Positions 1 through 9,152 of a DNA stretch of 64,000 nucleotides are shown here, in pieces (the stretch's first letter is position 1; each line of letters begins with the position of its first letter). The stretch covers positions 260,019 through 324,018 of the forward strand of contig NZ_JAAEDL010000002.1 in assembly GCF_018129005.1 (NCBI RefSeq). The letters run 5' to 3'. This stretch comes from Neoroseomonas eburnea. GTDB lineage: Bacteria; Pseudomonadota; Alphaproteobacteria; Acetobacterales; Acetobacteraceae. Position numbers and translations under genes: made by a program. The notes below the pieces were generated by a model, which worked only from the letters and a program-made list of their open reading frames with translations, was not told the DNA's origin and did not search any database.

Positions 1-1079
1 TCGGCCAGCAGGGCGCGGCCGCGCGCCGGGTCCAGGCGATAGCGGTTCTGCGGGCTGCCGAAGCGCGGATCATTCGCATTGAAGAAGCCGACGGAAGGTT
101 CCGCCGTGCCGTTCAGCATCGCGACCATGCCGTCACGGTCGAAGCAATAGTTGAGCCCCTGCCGCACGCGCGCATCGGCAACCGGGCTCGAGGCGCGGCC
201 CACGGCGAAGACCCACGGCCAGACATGCGGGTAGGAATTCGTCACCACGTTGAAGCCGGCCTGGCGCAGCGACTGAATCGCATCGGGCGGCGGCACCTCG
301 ATCCAGTCCACCTGGCCGGAACGCAGCGCGGCGAGGCGCGTCGTCGCCTCCGGCATCGGCAGCAGCACCACGCGATCGAGGCGCGGCCGGCGCGATTCCT
401 GCCAGTACTCGGCATTGCGCCCGAGCTCGGCCGATTGCCGCGGCACGAAGCGCGTCAGCCGGAACGGCCCGGTGCCCGCCGGCGGCAACGCCGCGACGCG
501 CGGCCATTCGCGCCCGCCCTGCTCGAAGGAGTTGGGCGAGGTCATCAGGACCAGCGTCATCAGATATGGCCAGTAGGACACCGGCCGCGTCGTCTCGATC
601 TCGACGGTGAATTCGTCGATCTTCCGGTAGGCCGCCAGCACCGGGATGCGGCCGCGCGTGATGGCGCTGCCGGTCGGGTCGAATTGCGGGCTGTCGTTGC
701 GGAAGAAGCGGTCGAAGTTCCAGATCACCGCATCGGCGTTGAACGCGGTGCCGTCATGGAACTTCACGCCGCGGCGCAGGTGGAAGCGCCACAGCTTCGG
801 GTTGGCGGAATCCTGCTCCCAGCGTTCGGCGAGGCCGTCGCGGATATCCGCCGGACGATCGGCGCGCGAGAGATCCCACTGCACCAGCGGCTCGAAGATC
901 GGGTAGCCGAGGAAGCGCATGCCCTCGTAGCCGTTGTTCGGCATGCCGGACGTGGTGGGCACATCGGCGGCGGTCATGGCGATGCGCAGCGTGCGCGGCT
1001 GCTGCGCCTGCGCGGCGGCGGACGCGGCGAACAGCGCCGCGCCCAGGGCATAGGCGGAAAGCCGCCCGAACCTGCTCAT
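1..1079 (-). CDS. ABC transporter substrate-binding protein, peptide/nickel type (partial)
   Basis: Periplasmic solute receptor of the SBP_bac_5 (peptide/opine/nickel) family. The C-terminal part lies beyond the window start; about 359 codons are present. An N-terminal signal peptide (about 25 residues ending in AQAQ) is followed by the family hallmarks LVQWDLS, RRGVKFHDGTAF and VGTGPF-like GTGPFRLT. It is clearly a paralogue of the receptor at 6034-7662, sharing the same blocks throughout. The ATG at 1079 has GGGAG about 8 nt upstream. It lies 81 nt behind the Bug receptor on the same strand and may be cotranscribed with it. No permease or ATPase of the Dpp/Opp type is visible, so the ligand cannot be named. 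Confidence 0.85.
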   Translation of the reverse strand, partial: MSRFGRLSAYALGAALFAASAAAQAQQPRTLRIAMTAADVPTTSGMPNNGYEGMRFLGYPIFEPLVQWDLSRADRPADIRDGLAERWEQDSANPKLWRFHLRRGVKFHDGTAFNADAVIWNFDRFFRNDSPQFDPTGSAITRGRIPVLAAYRKIDEFTVEIETTRPVSYWPYLMTLVLMTSPNSFEQGGREWPRVAALPPAGTGPFRLTRFVPRQSAELGRNAEYWQESRRPRLDRVVLLPMPEATTRLAALRSGQVDWIEVPPPDAIQSLRQAGFNVVTNSYPHVWPWVFAVGRASSPVADARVRQGLNYCFDRDGMVAMLNGTAEPSVGFFNANDPRFGSPQNRYRLDPARGRALLA

Positions 1080-1160
1080 TTCGCAGTCTCCCAGATACGC
1101 AGGGCGGCAGGACGCCGCCCGTCACGATCGGAAACTGCAAGAGGCGGGCCACCGCCGCGC

Positions 1161-2132
1161 TCACTCCGGCCGGATGTTCTGCTCGCGGATGAGTCGGCCC
1201 CACATCTCGGTCTCCTCCGCCAGCATGCGGCGCAGCGCCTCCGCATCGCCGGGAGTGAGCGCCACGCCCTGTTCCGCCATGCGCGCGACAAGCACGGGAT
1301 CGGTGGTCGCGTCACGCAACGCGGCGCCGGCGCGCGCGACGATCGCCGCCGGCAGGCCCGCGGGGCCGAACAACCCCTGCCAGAACACACCGTCGAAATC
1401 CGGCAGCGCGGCAGCGACCGGCGGCAGTTCCGGCAGCACCGTCATGCGGTCCTTCGACGACACCGCGAGTCCGCGGGTCGCACCTTCGCGCAGCGCCGGC
1501 AGTGCTTCCTGCGCCGCGCTGAACATCGCCTGGATGCGGTTGGTGCGCAGGTCGATCAGCGCCGCCGCACCGCCGCGATAGGGCACGTGCACCGCATCGA
1601 TCCCCGCGCGGGCGCGGAACAGCTCGAAGCACAGGTGGTTCACCGCGCCCGTGCCGGATGAACCGAAATTCAGCTTGCCGGGATTCGCCTTGGCATAGGC
1701 GATCAGCTCCGCCGTGCTGCGCACCGGCAGGGAGGGATGCACATGCAGCACGAAGGCGGTGCGGAACACGGTGCCGATCGGCGTCAGCTCGCTGCGCGGA
1801 TCCTTCGGCGTCAGGTTCGGCTGCAGCGCCGGGTTGATGGCGAGCGTGGAGGTGCCCATCAGCAGCGTGTAGCCATCCGGGCGCGCCTGCGCGGCCGCGC
1901 TGTTCGCCACCGCGGTCGCGGCGCCGGGGCGGTTCTCCACCACCAGGCTCTGGCCGAGCGTGCGGCCCATGCGCTCGCACACCGCGCGGGCGCCGAAATC
2001 GGTCACCCCGCCAGGCGGGTAGCCGAGCAGCACGGTGACGGCGCGGTTCGGCCAGGTGTCCTGCGCGGCGGCGCCGCGCGCCAGGGCGGGCAGCGCGAAA
2101 GGGGCCGCAAGCAGCGGGCGACGAGCGATCAC
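1161..2132 (-). CDS. Bug/TctC-family tripartite tricarboxylate receptor
   Basis: Periplasmic binding protein of the Bug family, 323 aa, which normally delivers carboxylates to a TctAB-type permease. A signal peptide of about 23 residues (ends ARGAAAQ) precedes the family blocks [44 protein letters not shown] and HVPYRGG. Start is GTG at 2132, preceded by GGAGG at a good distance. No TctA or TctB gene is nearby, as is usual for the many orphan Bug receptors of Acetobacteraceae and Burkholderiales. It is divergent from the phn operon across a 148-nt gap and codirectional with the peptide-type receptor downstream. Ligand unknown. Confidence 0.9.
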   Translation of the reverse strand: MIARRPLLAAPFALPALARGAAAQDTWPNRAVTVLLGYPPGGVTDFGARAVCERMGRTLGQSLVVENRPGAATAVANSAAAQARPDGYTLLMGTSTLAINPALQPNLTPKDPRSELTPIGTVFRTAFVLHVHPSLPVRSTAELIAYAKANPGKLNFGSSGTGAVNHLCFELFRARAGIDAVHVPYRGGAAALIDLRTNRIQAMFSAAQEALPALREGATRGLAVSSKDRMTVLPELPPVAAALPDFDGVFWQGLFGPAGLPAAIVARAGAALRDATTDPVLVARMAEQGVALTPGDAEALRRMLAEETEMWGRLIREQNIRPE

Positions 2133-2208
2133 GGTCGTTCCTCCAAAGGTTTCTTGCCGGCCATGGTGCCGCCTGCCCCGCCCTACGACAACCGGCGCCG
2201 CAACCGTC

Positions 2209-2237
2209 CTGTCATGCGTGTGTCATCGGGGAGTCAC
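2209..2237 (+). promoter_or_regulatory. PHO box (PhoB-binding direct repeats) before phnC
   Basis: CTGTCAT at 2209-2215, four bases, GTGTCAT at 2220-2226, four bases, then a weaker third unit GAGTCAC at 2231-2237. The 7+4 spacing and CTGTCAT core are the standard PhoB recognition pattern; the first unit is perfect and the second has one mismatch. It ends 43-54 nt before the phnC start, a plausible place for an activated promoter. The reading as a phosphate-starvation switch for phnCDEE is inferred. Confidence 0.7.
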
Positions 2238-2280
2238 GCCCCGCTGCTACTGCGCCGCAGCACGGAGAGGCCCTGGAACC

Positions 2281-3081
2281 ATGCTGGAAATCGAAGGTCT
2301 GACGCGCCGCTTCGGCGCCAAGACAGCCGTGGACGGCGTGAGCCTGCGCGTTCCCGCCGGCCAGATGGTCGGCGTCATCGGCCGCTCCGGCGCCGGCAAG
2401 TCCACCATGCTGCGCATGCTGAACCGGCTGACCGACCCTTCCGAGGGCCGCATCCGCTTCGAGGGCACCGACGTCACCGCGCTGCGCGGCCGGGCGCTGC
2501 GCGACTGGCGCATGCGCTGCGCGATGATCTTCCAGCAGTTCAACCTGGTGCAGCGGCTCGACGTGCTGACCAACGTGCTGGTCGGGCGGCTGAACCGGCG
2601 GCCGATGATCACCTCCCTGCTGCGCATGTTCACGGCGGAGGAGCGCGCCATGGCGCTCGCCGCGCTCGACCGCTTCGACCTGGCGGAGACCGCGCTGCAG
2701 CGTGCCGACACGCTCTCCGGCGGGCAGCAGCAGCGCGTCGCCATCGCGCGTGCGCTGTTGCAGGAACCGCGCATCATCCTGGCCGACGAGCCGATCGCCA
2801 GCCTCGACCCGCGCAATTCCCGCATCGTCATGGACGCGCTGCGCGGCGTGAACCGCGAGGGCATCACCGTGCTGGTCAACCTGCACGACCTCGCCACCGC
2901 GCGCGACTACTGCGACCGCATCGTCGCGCTGAACGCGGGCCGGCTGGTGTTCGATGGCCCGCCCGAGGAACTGACCGCCAAGCGCATCCGCGAAGTCTAC
3001 GGCGTGAGCGAGGAAGAGTTCGCCGAGCAGGCCGCCGAGGCCGTCGGCGCCACGGCCCGCCACGTCGCCGTTCCCGCCTGA
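2281..3081 (+). CDS. phnC: Phosphonate/phosphate ABC transporter ATP-binding protein PhnC
   Basis: ATPase of a phosphonate/organophosphate importer, 266 aa, acting at the inner face of the membrane. Visible motifs are Walker [10 protein letters not shown] near residue 37, Q-loop QQFNLVQR, signature LSGGQQQR and Walker [14 protein letters not shown], followed by the H-loop region NLHDL. The Q-loop context and length fit PhnC rather than a polar amino acid ATPase. ATG at 2281 is chosen because homology begins at [12 protein letters not shown]; the frame is open further upstream but would read through the PHO box. It is first in a four-gene operon, 19 nt before phnD. PhoB control is suggested by the PHO box. 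Confidence 0.92.
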   Translation: MLEIEGLTRRFGAKTAVDGVSLRVPAGQMVGVIGRSGAGKSTMLRMLNRLTDPSEGRIRFEGTDVTALRGRALRDWRMRCAMIFQQFNLVQRLDVLTNVLVGRLNRRPMITSLLRMFTAEERAMALAALDRFDLAETALQRADTLSGGQQQRVAIARALLQEPRIILADEPIASLDPRNSRIVMDALRGVNREGITVLVNLHDLATARDYCDRIVALNAGRLVFDGPPEELTAKRIREVYGVSEEEFAEQAAEAVGATARHVAVPA

Positions 3082-3100
3082 TCACCCAGGAGAACCGCCC

Positions 3101-4096
3101 ATGATCACCCGCCGTACCCTCGCCGGCGTCGCCGCCGGCGTGCTGCTCGCGCCCGGCTTCGCCATCGCGCAGCAGCAGATGCGCCGCACCCTCGACGCGA
3201 ACACCGCCATGCCGGAAGCCGGCCGCCGCCCGTGGGCGGAGCAGGTGCCGCAGCTCCGCGTCGGCCTGCTCGGCGGCGAGAACGAGGCCGATCGCCTCGG
3301 CCGCTTCGGCGCCTATCGCGAGCTGCTCGAGCGCACCTTCGGCGTGCCGACGCGGCTCTTCCCCGCCTCCGACTACGCGGGCGTGCTGCAGGCCTTCTCC
3401 GCCGGGCAGATCGAGATCGCCAGCATGGGCGCCTCCGGCTATGCCGGCGCCTGGCTCGACACCAATGGCGGCGTCGAGCCGCTGGTGGTCGCCGAGGAGA
3501 ATGACGGCTCCATCGCCTATGTCGCCGTGCTCGTCGTGCGCGCGGATAGCGGCATCACGAACCTCGAGCAGATGCGCGGCAAGTCGCTTGCCTGGGCCGA
3601 CCCGAACTCCACCTCCGGCTACCTGATCCCGCGCTTCGCGCTGCGCCGCGCCGGCATCGGTGTGGAGAGCGGCCAGTACTTCTCCCGCACCGGCTTCGCC
3701 GGCGGGCATGAGCAGGGCGTCGTTGCCGTGCTGCAGCGCCAGTACGACGGCGCGGTGACCTGGGCCTCGGGCCAGGGCGACGTCGCGCAGGGCTATTCGC
3801 GCGGCAACCTGCGCGCGATGGTCGACAAGGGCATGCTGAACATGGCCGACCTCCGCGTGATCTGGACCTCCGACCCGATCCCGAACGGCCCGCTCACCAC
3901 CCGCACCGCGCTGCCGGCGGCGTTCAAGGAGGACATCAAGCGCTTCCACCTGGCGCTGCCGAAGGCGCATCCGGCGATCTACCGCGAGATCGAGCGCGGC
4001 GGCGGCACCGGCTACCGCGAGGTCACGCACCAGACCTTCGACCTGATCGTCGAGCTGCGGCGCGAGGAAGCCGCCGCGCGCCGCCGGCGTTCGTGA
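3101..4096 (+). CDS. phnD: Phosphonate ABC transporter substrate-binding protein PhnD
   Basis: Periplasmic receptor of the PhnD family, 331 aa. The signal peptide has a twin-arginine-like start (TRRTLAGVAAG) and ends near AIAQQQ. The family features are LRVGLLGGEN, the YRELLERTFGVP segment, GQIEIASMG, and the serine/threonine-rich ligand loop ADPNSTSGYLIPR that normally holds the phosphonate group. GGAG precedes the start. It overlaps the first permease by 4 nt, so the two are translationally coupled. No C-P lyase (phnGHIJKLM) or phosphonatase gene is in view, so the substrate could be phosphonate, phosphite or phosphate. Confidence 0.92.
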   Translation: MITRRTLAGVAAGVLLAPGFAIAQQQMRRTLDANTAMPEAGRRPWAEQVPQLRVGLLGGENEADRLGRFGAYRELLERTFGVPTRLFPASDYAGVLQAFSAGQIEIASMGASGYAGAWLDTNGGVEPLVVAEENDGSIAYVAVLVVRADSGITNLEQMRGKSLAWADPNSTSGYLIPRFALRRAGIGVESGQYFSRTGFAGGHEQGVVAVLQRQYDGAVTWASGQGDVAQGYSRGNLRAMVDKGMLNMADLRVIWTSDPIPNGPLTTRTALPAAFKEDIKRFHLALPKAHPAIYREIERGGGTGYREVTHQTFDLIVELRREEAAARRRRS

Positions 4097-4995
4097 GCGC
4101 GGCCTACTCCACCGGCCTCCCCGCGGTGATCCGCGGGGAGGAAGCCTACCGCGCCGCGCAGCGCCAGAAGCGTGTGCAGGCGGCGCTCGGCGCCGCGATC
4201 CTGCTCGCCTGCCTGCTCGCCGCCGCCTGGGTCAGCGAGGCGCATCCCGCCACCCTCTGGGCCGGGCTGCCGCGCATCGGCGAGTATTTTTCCCGCATCC
4301 TGCCCGACCTGCGCTGGGCTTCGCTGTTCGCGGATGCCGAGACCGAGGGCTCCATCGCCTTCTGGCTCTACCGCCTGCCCGAATGGGCCTGGCTGATCTT
4401 CGAGACCGCCAACATGGCGGCGCTGGCGACGCTGATGGGCTCGGCGGCCGCGCTGCTGCTGTCCTTTCCGGCGGCGCGCAACATCGCGCCCTCGCCACTG
4501 GCCTTCCATCTTGCACGCCGCACGCTGGAGGCGCTGCGCACCGTCCCCGAGATCGTCTACGCGCTGATCTTCGTCTGGGCCTTCGGCGTCGGGCCGCTCG
4601 CCGGCATCCTCGCCATCGCGCTGCACAGCGCCGGCGCCAACGGCAAGCTGTTCGCCGAAGCCATCGAGAACGCCGACCTCAAGCCATGGGAGGCAGTGCG
4701 CGCCGCCGGCGGGTCCTGGGGGCATGGCTGCCGCTTCGCCGTGCTGCCGCAGGTGCTGCCGAACTTCCTCTCCTACCTGCTGCTGCGCTTCGAGGTGAAC
4801 ATCCGCTCCGCCAGCGTCATCGGCTTCGTCGGCGCGGGCGGCATCGGGGAGGAGCTCTACAAGGTGATCTCCTTCAACTACTATGAGGAGATCAGCGCCA
4901 TCGTCCTGCTGGTCATCCTCACCGTCGCCTGCGTCGACCTGCTCTCGGAACGCCTGCGCCACGCCGCCATCGGGCGACTGGAGGCGGCACGATGA
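4093..4995 (+). CDS. phnE: Phosphonate ABC transporter permease PhnE (first copy)
   Basis: Inner-membrane permease, 300 aa, with about six hydrophobic segments. The first (AAILLACLLAAAWV) lies after a 30-residue cytoplasmic tail. The EAA-type loop that contacts PhnC appears as ENADLKPWEAVRAAGGS, and the C-terminal FVGAGGIGEELY block is typical of PhnE. The start is a GTG that overlaps the end of phnD by 4 nt, and its own end overlaps the next permease (ATGA). Two adjacent permease genes are common in phnCDE1E2 operons and probably form a heterodimer. Confidence 0.9.
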   Translation: MSAAYSTGLPAVIRGEEAYRAAQRQKRVQAALGAAILLACLLAAAWVSEAHPATLWAGLPRIGEYFSRILPDLRWASLFADAETEGSIAFWLYRLPEWAWLIFETANMAALATLMGSAAALLLSFPAARNIAPSPLAFHLARRTLEALRTVPEIVYALIFVWAFGVGPLAGILAIALHSAGANGKLFAEAIENADLKPWEAVRAAGGSWGHGCRFAVLPQVLPNFLSYLLLRFEVNIRSASVIGFVGAGGIGEELYKVISFNYYEEISAIVLLVILTVACVDLLSERLRHAAIGRLEAAR

Positions 4996-5828
4996 CCGGG
5001 CGCGCGAATGTCGCGATGTGGCGCGAACGCATGCCCGCGGCCTTCGGGGACAGCCCTGTGCGGCGCGCGCTCCGCGCGACAGGCTGGGCGCTGTTCCTCG
5101 CCTGGCTGCTCGGCGCGCTATGGTGGTTCGGCTTCACGCCGCAGCGGCTGTGGAACGGGCTGTCGGGCCTCGGCACCATCATCGTGCTGATGATCCCGCC
5201 CTCGCCGGGCGAGCTGTGGGTGGAGATCCTGAAGGGCATGGCGGAGAGCGTCGCCATGGCCTTCCTCGGCACCTGCATGGCGGCGATCGTCGCGGTGCCG
5301 CTCGGCTTCCTCGGCGCCCGCAACATCGTCACCAGCCTGCTGTTCCGCTTCTCGCTGCGCCGCCTGCTGGACGGGTTCCGCGGCGTGGACCAGCTCATCT
5401 GGGCGCTCGCCTATGTGCGCGCGGTCGGCCTCGGGCCGCTGGCGGGCGTGCTGGCGATCTTCACCGCGGACATCGCCGTGCTGGCGAAGCTCTACGCCGA
5501 AGCGATCGAGAATGCGGAGAAGAAGCAGGCCGAAGGCGTGGTCGCTGCCGGCGGCGGGCGGCTTTCCGCCATCCGCTTCGGCATCCTGCCGCAGGTCGCG
5601 CCGGTGATGCTGGCGCAGGCGCTGTACTTCTTCGAGAGCAACACGCGCTCGGCCGCCATCCTCGGCGTTGTCGGCGCGGGCGGGATCGGGCTGCAGATCG
5701 CGGAACGCATCCGCGTGCGGCATTGGGACGAGGTGGCGTTCATCATCCTGCTGATGATCGCGACGGTCGCGGCGATCGACTTCGTGTCGGGACGCATCCG
5801 GCGGCGGCTGATCGGGGAGCGAGGGTAG
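4992..5828 (+). CDS. phnE: Phosphonate ABC transporter permease PhnE (second copy)
   Basis: Second membrane permease of the operon, 278 aa. It has a hydrophobic segment after residue 25, an EAA loop (ENAEKKQAEGVVAAGGG) and the VVGAGGIGLQI block. It is homologous to the first permease, and the paired genes likely make the two halves of the channel. It starts in the 4-nt ATGA overlap with the previous gene. The operon ends here and is followed by a chain of hairpins (5833-6023), facing the end of a minus-strand receptor gene. Confidence 0.9.
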   Translation: MTGRANVAMWRERMPAAFGDSPVRRALRATGWALFLAWLLGALWWFGFTPQRLWNGLSGLGTIIVLMIPPSPGELWVEILKGMAESVAMAFLGTCMAAIVAVPLGFLGARNIVTSLLFRFSLRRLLDGFRGVDQLIWALAYVRAVGLGPLAGVLAIFTADIAVLAKLYAEAIENAEKKQAEGVVAAGGGRLSAIRFGILPQVAPVMLAQALYFFESNTRSAAILGVVGAGGIGLQIAERIRVRHWDEVAFIILLMIATVAAIDFVSGRIRRRLIGERG

Positions 5829-5832
5829 CGAC

Positions 5833-6023
5833 CGGGGAGGGCTCTGCCCTCCCCGAACCCCTCCCGCCGAGGGCTTAAGGCCCTCGGAACCCTCAAGTCT
5901 TCCGGGAACTCCGGGCAAGCCTGGCGCGCCATGCCCCTCCCGCACTCCCCGACCAAGTCCTGGTTTCCAAAGGCCTTTCGGCCTTTGGCGGGGTGAGGTC
6001 CAGAGAGGGGCGGCGCCCCTCTC
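5833..6023. repeat. Intergenic hairpin cluster with AB composite repeat
   Basis: The gap between two convergent genes is filled with inverted repeats. CGGGGAGGGC / GCCCTCCCCG lies at 5833-5855 and CCGAGGGC / GCCCTCGG at 5867-5887. Module A is CCAAAGGCC / GGCCTTTGG with loop TTTC at 5967-5988. Module B is GAGAGGGGC / GCCCCTCTC with loop GGC at 6003-6023. The A-then-B pair recurs elsewhere in this window (11813, 14545, 38907). Its position at two gene ends suggests bidirectional termination, though there is no clear U-run. Confidence 0.75.
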
Positions 6024-6033
6024 CGGTGCATCC

Positions 6034-7662
6034 TCACCCACCCATGCCGATCGGCGTGAGGTCCTGGAACCACGACTGCGCCTGCACGAACCCCTGCACG
6101 CGCCGGTGCATCGCGCGCGGGTTCATGTCGTGCGCCACGAACAGGAACAGCGCGTCGTCCAGCACCTTGTCATGGAGCTGCTTCAGCAGCGCGTCCTGCG
6201 CCGCCGGGTCGAAGGTTTCGTACACCTGGTTGATGATCGCGTCGTAGGACGGATCGTTCAGGTAGCCCCAATTGTTCGCGGCCGGCGGCGTGAGGTCCGA
6301 CTTCAGCAGCCGCACCATGGCCGTGAAGGGATCGAGCGCCGTGTAGGAGACGTTGATCGCATCGCAGCCGCGCACCGATGCCGCGCCCGCGCCTTCGCGC
6401 CAGGTGCCGAGCAGCGAGTTCCAGTCGAACACCTCGAAGGTGATCTCGATGCCGACTTCCTTGAGCTGCTGCTGCAGCGCCTCGTTCATCGCCAGCACCT
6501 GCATCTGGCCGGAGCCGGAAGAGGAGATGGCGACCTTGGTGCGCAGCGGCGTGCGCGGCGTGATGCCCGCTTCCGCCAGCAGGCGCCCCGCGCCGGCCTG
6601 GTCGTAGGTCAGGCGCGGGCTGCGCACCGGATTCCATGGCCCGCCGACCGGCACCAGGCCGCCGCCTTCCAGCATGGTGCCCGCCAGCATCTCCTTCATG
6701 CCGGTGCGGTCGATGGCGAGGTTGGCGCCCCGGCGCACACGCACGTCGCGCCAGGGCGAGCCCTCGCGCAGCGAGAGGTGCCAGGTCCAGTTGTGGCCGT
6801 ACTGGTTGGTGACGATGTTGAACCCCGCCTGGCGCAGGGAGGGGATGGCATCGGGCGGCGGCGCCTCGATGAAGTCCACCTGGTTGGAGCGCAGCGCGGC
6901 GACGCGGGTATTCGCCTCCGGCAGCGGCAGCAGCGTCAGGCGCGCGACCTTGGGGATGCGCCGCTCCTCCCAGTAGTCGGGGTTGCGCACCAGGATGGCG
7001 CGCTCACGGATGCTGAAGGTCTCGAGCTTGAACGGCCCGGTGCCGACCGGCTGCTGCAGGAACTTGTCGTTGTCGCGCCCGGCGGCTTCCCAGGCGGCGC
7101 GGTGGGTGATGCCGGTCCAGGTCGCGCCATAGGGGACCAGGCTGTCCACCGTGCGCGTCTCGATGATGAAGGTGTTGGGCCCTTCGGCGTACCAGTTCAC
7201 CAGGGTCGGCATGCGGCCGCGCACCTGGGCGGACCCGCGCGGGTCGAATTCCGGGGCGTCGTTCTTGAAGGCGCGGTTGTAGGAGAAGACCACGTCCTCG
7301 GCCGTCATGACCTTGCCGTCGTGGAACTTCACGCCCTCCCGCAGGGTGAAGATCCAGCGCTTCGGATTGTTCGGATCCACCCGCCAGGACGTGGCGAGGC
7401 CGGGGCGCAGCGGCGCCGGCCGGTCGCTCATGGACAGGTCCCACTGCACGAGCTGGTCGTAGATGGTGATGCCCATGAAGCGGTGCCCTTCGGCGCCCTG
7501 GTCGGGCATGCCGTTGGACAGCGGCACGGCAGAGGCGGTCATGCCGATGCGCAGATTGCCGCCCGGCGCCTGTGCCATGGCAAGGTCGTAGGGAAGTGCC
7601 GTGGCGAGGCCGAGGGCTGCGCCACCGCCAAGGAGGCGCCTGCGGCTGAGAGGGGGATTCAT
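6034..7662 (-). CDS. ABC transporter substrate-binding protein, peptide/nickel type
   Basis: Full-length SBP_bac_5 receptor, 542 aa. It has a Tat-like leader (SRRRLLGGGAALGLATA) and cleavage near AMAQAPGG. The diagnostic blocks are WIFTLREGVKFHDGK, PVGTGPFKLE and the C-terminal PLFVA-type FLFVAHDMNPRA. It closely parallels the receptor at the left edge, e.g. LVQWDLS, NPKRWIFTL, EFDPRGSAQVRGRMP, so the two are paralogues flanking the phn operon. The start at 7662 is chosen for the signal peptide; the longer open frame adds a non-signal extension. No permease genes adjoin it; the ligand is unknown. Confidence 0.88.
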   Translation of the reverse strand: MNPPLSRRRLLGGGAALGLATALPYDLAMAQAPGGNLRIGMTASAVPLSNGMPDQGAEGHRFMGITIYDQLVQWDLSMSDRPAPLRPGLATSWRVDPNNPKRWIFTLREGVKFHDGKVMTAEDVVFSYNRAFKNDAPEFDPRGSAQVRGRMPTLVNWYAEGPNTFIIETRTVDSLVPYGATWTGITHRAAWEAAGRDNDKFLQQPVGTGPFKLETFSIRERAILVRNPDYWEERRIPKVARLTLLPLPEANTRVAALRSNQVDFIEAPPPDAIPSLRQAGFNIVTNQYGHNWTWHLSLREGSPWRDVRVRRGANLAIDRTGMKEMLAGTMLEGGGLVPVGGPWNPVRSPRLTYDQAGAGRLLAEAGITPRTPLRTKVAISSSGSGQMQVLAMNEALQQQLKEVGIEITFEVFDWNSLLGTWREGAGAASVRGCDAINVSYTALDPFTAMVRLLKSDLTPPAANNWGYLNDPSYDAIINQVYETFDPAAQDALLKQLHDKVLDDALFLFVAHDMNPRAMHRRVQGFVQAQSWFQDLTPIGMGG

Positions 7663-7806
7663 CGAGGACTCCGCTGACGGAAACACCGTCGCGGACCCTA
7701 GGACCGCCTGCACGGATTGTGTGCTCCGCGGCATGAATTGACGCGCAGTCGGGCGAAGATTTTCCATTTTGCACAGAAACCCTGCAGGTCCGGGACGGCA
7801 GGGCAC

Positions 7807-7842
7807 GAAAAAGGCCGCCGGGCGTGAGCCGGGCGGCCTTGC
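7807..7842 (-). terminator. Rho-independent terminator of the XRE gene
   Basis: Read on the minus strand, AAGGCCGCC pairs with GGCGGCCTT and is followed at once by a T-run (TTTTTC). It lies just behind the stop codon of the XRE regulator at 7867. This is the best canonical intrinsic terminator in the window. Confidence 0.75.
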
Positions 7843-7866
7843 CTGCCTCGCCGTCGGCGGTGCCGG

Positions 7867-8316
7867 CTATTCCTCGCGGTCGCGCTGCGCCGCCTGGGAC
7901 TGCGCGGCCAGGGCGCGTGCCATCTGGCTCAACGCCTCCTGGTGCTTGTCGTTGTCGATCAGCGCGAAGTTGCGGGCGAGTTCAAGGAACATGCGCTGGC
8001 GCGGAGAAACCGGCTGAGCCTCCGCGCCCGGCTGGAGACCTTCGAAGAAGTAGGCAACCGGCACGTCGAGCACCTGCGCAATCTCGAACAGCCGTCCGGC
8101 GGAGATGCGGTTGAGCCCCCGCTCATACTTGTGCGCCTGCTGATAGGTCACACCGATCATCTTCGCGAGCTGCTGCTGCGACAGACCAAGCATGGTCCGC
8201 CGTTCTCGGATACGCGCCCCGACATGATGGTCGACCAAGCTCGCCCTTTGGGTCGATGCTTCGTCTTCACCGGCCGGATCGGCGCCGTGCGTGTGGGGGG
8301 TCGGGGACAGGATCAT
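7867..8316 (-). CDS. XRE-family transcriptional regulator
   Basis: DNA-binding regulator, 149 aa. A single Cro/C1-type helix-turn-helix occupies about residues 33-87: RIRERRTMLGLSQQQLAKM, then TYQQAHKYERGLNRIS, and IAQVLDVPVAYFFEG. The C-terminal 50 residues are helical and unlike phage repressors. The architecture (acidic N-terminal tail, HTH, short helical tail) matches the chromosomal XRE regulators common in Alphaproteobacteria (PraR/PhrR-like). Nothing ties it to a mobile element. It lies downstream of phaR on the same strand with an 87-nt gap and has its own terminator. Target genes are unknown; several downstream ATGs would be possible starts. Confidence 0.85.
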   Translation of the reverse strand: MILSPTPHTHGADPAGEDEASTQRASLVDHHVGARIRERRTMLGLSQQQLAKMIGVTYQQAHKYERGLNRISAGRLFEIAQVLDVPVAYFFEGLQPGAEAQPVSPRQRMFLELARNFALIDNDKHQEALSQMARALAAQSQAAQRDREE

Positions 8317-8403
8317 GGCGTCACCACCTAGACTACCGCGTCCGCGTGCACCAGCAAATCGGATTCTCTACCACCACGCGCATCACGACTGCGTTATGAA
8401 ATC

Positions 8404-9027
8404 CTACGCCTTCGATGCCCCCCCGCGCAACTTCGTAAGTTCCTCCCGAAGCGAATCTATCTCCGCGCGAAGCGCCTCGACTTCCGCGCCCCCGGGGGCG
8501 ACGCTGCCGTCCTCCCGCCGCCCAAAGGGCGCGAAGAGGCTCATGGCCCGCTCCATCATCGCGACATTCTGCTTGCCGAGTTCCTCGAGGTTCCCGAAGC
8601 CGGGCGGGAAGGGCATGAATCCGCCCATGGTCTGCTCCATGGTGCGACGCATCTGTTCCTGCTGCCGGCCGAAGGATGCCATGGCGAATTCGAGGTAGCG
8701 CGGGACCAGCCCCTGCAGATTGTCCCCGTAATAGCCGATGAGCTGGCGGAGAAAGGCGGTGGGCAGCAGGTTCTGGCCGCCCTTGCTTTCTTCCTCGACG
8801 ATGATCTGCGTCAGGACGGAGCGCGTGATGTCGTCCCCCGTCTTGGCGTCGTAGACGACGAAATCCCGTCCCTCGCGCACCATCTTCGCGAGGTCGTCGA
8901 GCGTGACGTAGGATGACGCTTCTGTGTTGTAGAGTCGGCGGTTGGCGTATTTCTTCACCACCACGGGCGGCATCGCCGCCTCGTCGCCCTGCCCCGCCCC
9001 TGCGGCCTTGCTTCCTGTCATCGACAT
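8404..9027 (-). CDS. phaR: Polyhydroxyalkanoate synthesis repressor PhaR
   Basis: Repressor and granule-associated sensor of PHB synthesis, about 207 aa. The highly conserved N-terminal DNA-binding domain is visible as VVKKYANRRLYNTEASSYV and TLDDLAKMVREG. It continues with the PHB-accumulation regulatory domain (SVLTQIIVEEESKG, TAFLRQLIGYYGDNLQ). A helical tail ends in a coiled coil, VEALRAEIDSLREELTKLRG. Start ATG 9027 or the second ATG at 9021, which has GGCGGG six bases upstream. It is divergent from the PhaE/PhaC-like genes, as expected if PhaR controls them. Confidence 0.93.
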   Translation of the reverse strand: MSMTGSKAAGAGQGDEAAMPPVVVKKYANRRLYNTEASSYVTLDDLAKMVREGRDFVVYDAKTGDDITRSVLTQIIVEEESKGGQNLLPTAFLRQLIGYYGDNLQGLVPRYLEFAMASFGRQQEQMRRTMEQTMGGFMPFPPGFGNLEELGKQNVAMMERAMSLFAPFGRREDGSVAPGGAEVEALRAEIDSLREELTKLRGGASKA

Positions 9028-9067
9028 CCCGCCCTGCCCCGATCCCATTTTGATGATGCTAACACGC

Positions 9068-9100
9068 GCAATGCCGCACTGCGAAAGACGCAATCCGCAC
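9068..9100. promoter_or_regulatory. Possible PhaR operator (TGC/GCA-rich)
   Basis: The 125-nt gap between divergent phaR and the phaE/phaC-like genes carries a run rich in GCA and TGC (GCAATGCCGCACTGC at 9068-9082, then GACGCAATCCGCAC). PhaR proteins are known to bind TGC-rich sites in phasin and phaR promoters. Assignment rests on composition and position only. Confidence 0.3.
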
Positions 9101-9152
9101 CGTTCCGTCCACGGCGCGCCGGGGCTATGGTCCGCCCCGGCGAGGAGCCCCG

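Noticed and set aside
7867..8316. Phage-type repressor
   Set aside because: The HTH is Cro/C1-like, but there are no phage genes nearby and the protein matches chromosomal alphaproteobacterial regulators in layout.
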